Origin: JAPOXR01 sp965221935 | GTDB taxonomy: Bacteria; Pseudomonadota; Alphaproteobacteria; Rhodobacterales; Rhodobacteraceae | Assembly: GCA_965221935.1 (NCBI GenBank) | Contig: CBDCSZ010000011.1 | Coordinates: 1-64,000, forward strand | Direction of reading: 5' to 3' | DNA length: 64,000 bases | Shown: positions 62,742-64,000 of the stretch, piece after piece | How the letters are laid out: each line of letters begins with the position of its first letter | How positions within the stretch are numbered: the first letter of the stretch is position 1 | Notes under the pieces: generated by a model | Seen by the model: only the letters and a program-made list of their open reading frames with translations | The model's database searches: none | Told to the model about the DNA's origin: nothing | Program-made: the position numbers and the translations under genes

Positions 62742-63766
62742 TCTTTGAGAGCCTTGAAGGTGTTGTTCTCCACTTTCCACCGGGCCCGGGCGCAGTCGGC
62801 CAGTTCGGCGACGCTGTCCGGGCCGACCGGGAGGTCGGTGGCGAAGCTGTTGCGGTAGAGCCGCTTTCCGGACGGCGATGTGATGGTGACTTCGAACCAG
62901 TTGACTTCCAGCGCGTCCTTTCCGTCACGGATCGGCAGACCGCTCATCCAGCGGTAGCGCAGCCGGCGCTTTTTCTTTTTCCGGCCCTCGGTCCGGGTCA
63001 GACAGCCGGTCTCAACCCCTTGAATATACTCGTAAAGCGTTGTGTGCGAGCTCGGCTTGCAGGTCAGGATGAAGCTTCCGCCGGCGGCCAGCACGGCCTC
63101 GCAGAGCGGCTGGCGGCAGTAGAGGTCGTCGCCGGGATAAACCGGTCTCAGCCGGGCCAGGCCGGATCCGGTCCGCCGCAGCCAGCGCTTGGCGGCGTTG
63201 ATCTCGCAGTCCTGTTTCTCAGCCCCGTCCTGCGGGCGGATGAACTCCGGCGGCAGCGGCAGGAGGCGCGAGGTTCCCGGGGCGACGATGCCGGCGCCGG
63301 GCACGGCGTGGAAGTTCTGTGTCCGCCCGTCCGCCAGTTTCCGCTGCGGGCAGTTCCGGCAGCCGATGCTGCAGGAGGTGAAACACTCGGTGCCGTCAAG
63401 GGCGATCAGCAGCCGCCCGTCAAGCCGGCGCAGCCGGTCAAGGGCGCCCTGGCGGTCCAGCTGGTCGACGGTCCGGGTGAAGATGGAATCGAAGCGCTCC
63501 GGCGGCACGCCGTCGAGCACGCTGCGGATGTGGCTGTCGGTCGGCAGCCGTTCAATGCCGAACAGGGTCCGGGCGTTGGACCGTCCCTGGCGGGACTGGA
63601 GCTGCGCCTGCGCCGCCAGGAAGGACGGGCACTGCAGGAAGAAGACGGCGAAGGCCGCCATTCCGATGTCGGCCATCTCCAGGCGGGCGTTGGCGCCCGT
63701 CCTGCGGTCCGGGGCGGACGCGCAGAGTTCGCGCATGGCGGCGATGTATCCGGCCAGCGGGGACAT
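62742..63766 (-). pseudogene. ISNCY-type transposase, N-terminal part
   Basis: From ATG 63766 the protein shows the usual ISNCY/IS4-like order: TLFGIERLPTDSHIRSVLDG (about residues 68-87), RLLIALDGTECFTS with the first catalytic Asp, PGDDLYCRQPLCEAVL with the second (about 213), and a C-terminal WKVENNTFKALK that should carry the Glu. After FKALK the reading enters unrelated sequence (DRVAECMRF and on), which marks the inserted element. The missing C-terminus is at 59191-59458. A perfect palindrome ATTTGTACAAAT (63793-63804) lies just upstream of the start. Confidence 0.9.
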
Positions 63767-63814
63767 GGCGCCGCATTATGCACATATCGAAAATTTGTAC
63801 AAATGTAAGCATAA

Positions 63815-64000
63815 ACAACAACTTACCGGTCTTCTCCGCGCCTTTTCCCCAGGAGCCGGCGGCCGGAGCGGCGTCGGCGGCCGGTGATTCGCCCGCCGCC
63901 GGGGAACCGCCGGCACGCAGCCGCCTGCGGCGGAAAAAAATCTCCCCGGGCCAAAAAACCGTTGTGATACAACACGTTAAAAACTCAAAAATCCAAAATT
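63815..64000. other. Right end of the window, no gene seen
   Basis: A GC-rich stretch (63836-63930) with short inverted repeats, then an AT-rich end. No coding sequence is recognisable in the 186 bp available. Confidence 0.4.

Larger units (their letters stand above)
59452..62747 (-). mobile_element. Serine-recombinase element (about 3.3 kb) inserted in a transposase gene
   Basis: The ends are deduced from the split transposase: left junction GTCCTTG (59452-59458), right junction GTCTTTG (62741-62747). These are imperfect 7-bp direct repeats with one mismatch, giving a crossover core of three bases (GTC or TTG). Joining the halves restores an unbroken reading, NTFKALKDGYHLEHNF. Inside are, in transcription order, a DUF5372-like ORF, an HTH gene, a small ORF and the recombinase gene, whose stop is only about 10 bp from the left end. 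All are on the minus strand, in the direction of the transposase. Confidence 0.85.
59095..63814 (-). mobile_element. ISNCY-type insertion sequence carrying an inserted recombinase element
   Basis: One transposase gene is present in two halves (62742-63766 and 59191-59458), with the recombinase element between. Possible termini are imperfect inverted repeats TTATGC-GTTCACAT (59095-59108) and, read inward on the other strand, TTATGC-TTACAT (63814-63803). I see no clear target duplication, so the outer ends are tentative. Without the inserted element the IS would be about 1.4 kb. Confidence 0.6.

Noticed and set aside
1..64000. CRISPR arrays, rRNA and tRNA genes
   Set aside because: I saw no regularly spaced direct repeats, no rRNA motifs, and no cloverleaf with a T-arm GGTTCRA in the intergenic parts. 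The only tRNA-like structure is that of the tmRNA.

Overview
The window comes from an alphaproteobacterium with about 60% GC. The support is the gene content: a circularly permuted two-piece tmRNA, SspB of the alphaproteobacterial type, DUF4167 and DUF4164 proteins, a TIGR02281-type membrane aspartic protease, a lipoyl-fused PDH E1 beta, and the gene pairs zapA/DUF4164 and sspB/fumC. Most of the window is densely packed housekeeping DNA with ATGA-type overlaps. The two ends and a few internal spots are full of decaying mobile DNA, which suggests an IS-rich, possibly host-associated lineage undergoing pseudogenisation. I cannot name a species.

Layout. 1-4125: mobile island with a frameshifted large serine recombinase (running off the left edge) and an IS481-like transposase that is cut at its 3' end and also split by a complete IS4-family element with 18-bp inverted repeats and a 13-bp target duplication. 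4540-7087: membrane aspartic protease, holC and pepA. 7224-14666: an envelope-biogenesis run lptF-lptG-lptD-surA-pdxA-rsmA. 14780-18159: a ParA remnant, DUF4167 protein, prmC, prfA and a small cysteine-rich exported protein. 18130-24090: ispG, a RodZ-like protein, and a phosphatidylethanolamine group (psd, pssA, eptA-like). 24302-26895: sdhE, an Lrp regulator, thyX, gloA. 27036-29354: ssrA (tmRNA), sspB, fumC. 29445-40932: two tandem dimethylglycine/sarcosine dehydrogenase-like enzymes, an RHH protein, ccdA, tusA, a fused indolepyruvate oxidoreductase with a divergent LysR gene, bolA, grxD. 41135-50662: zapA, DUF4164 protein, tkt, gap (three frameshifts), pgk (one frameshift), ftsB, pdhA-pdhB-pdhC. 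51214-52091: a broken ABC permease and an IS1595 remnant. 52218-58829: cysE, then the fatty-acid run fabD-fabG-acpP-(HisA-like)-fabF-mltG on the minus strand. 59095-63814: an ISNCY-type transposase gene split by a 3.3-kb element that carries a DUF5372-like protein, an HTH protein, a small ORF and an intact 698-aa serine recombinase.

The most interesting structure is the right-hand island. The two halves of one transposase ORF lie 3.3 kb apart and the recombinase module sits exactly between them, so both ends of this element can be placed within a few bases. At the left edge a related but broken recombinase also abuts a truncated transposase gene. This suggests a family of serine-recombinase elements that insert into transposase genes. 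Other notable points are the adjacent tmRNA and SspB genes (tag and tag adaptor), clustered frameshifts in gap and pgk beside intact tkt and PDH genes, a HisA-like protein with a changed active-site residue embedded in the fatty-acid operon, and psd/pssA lying tail-to-tail.
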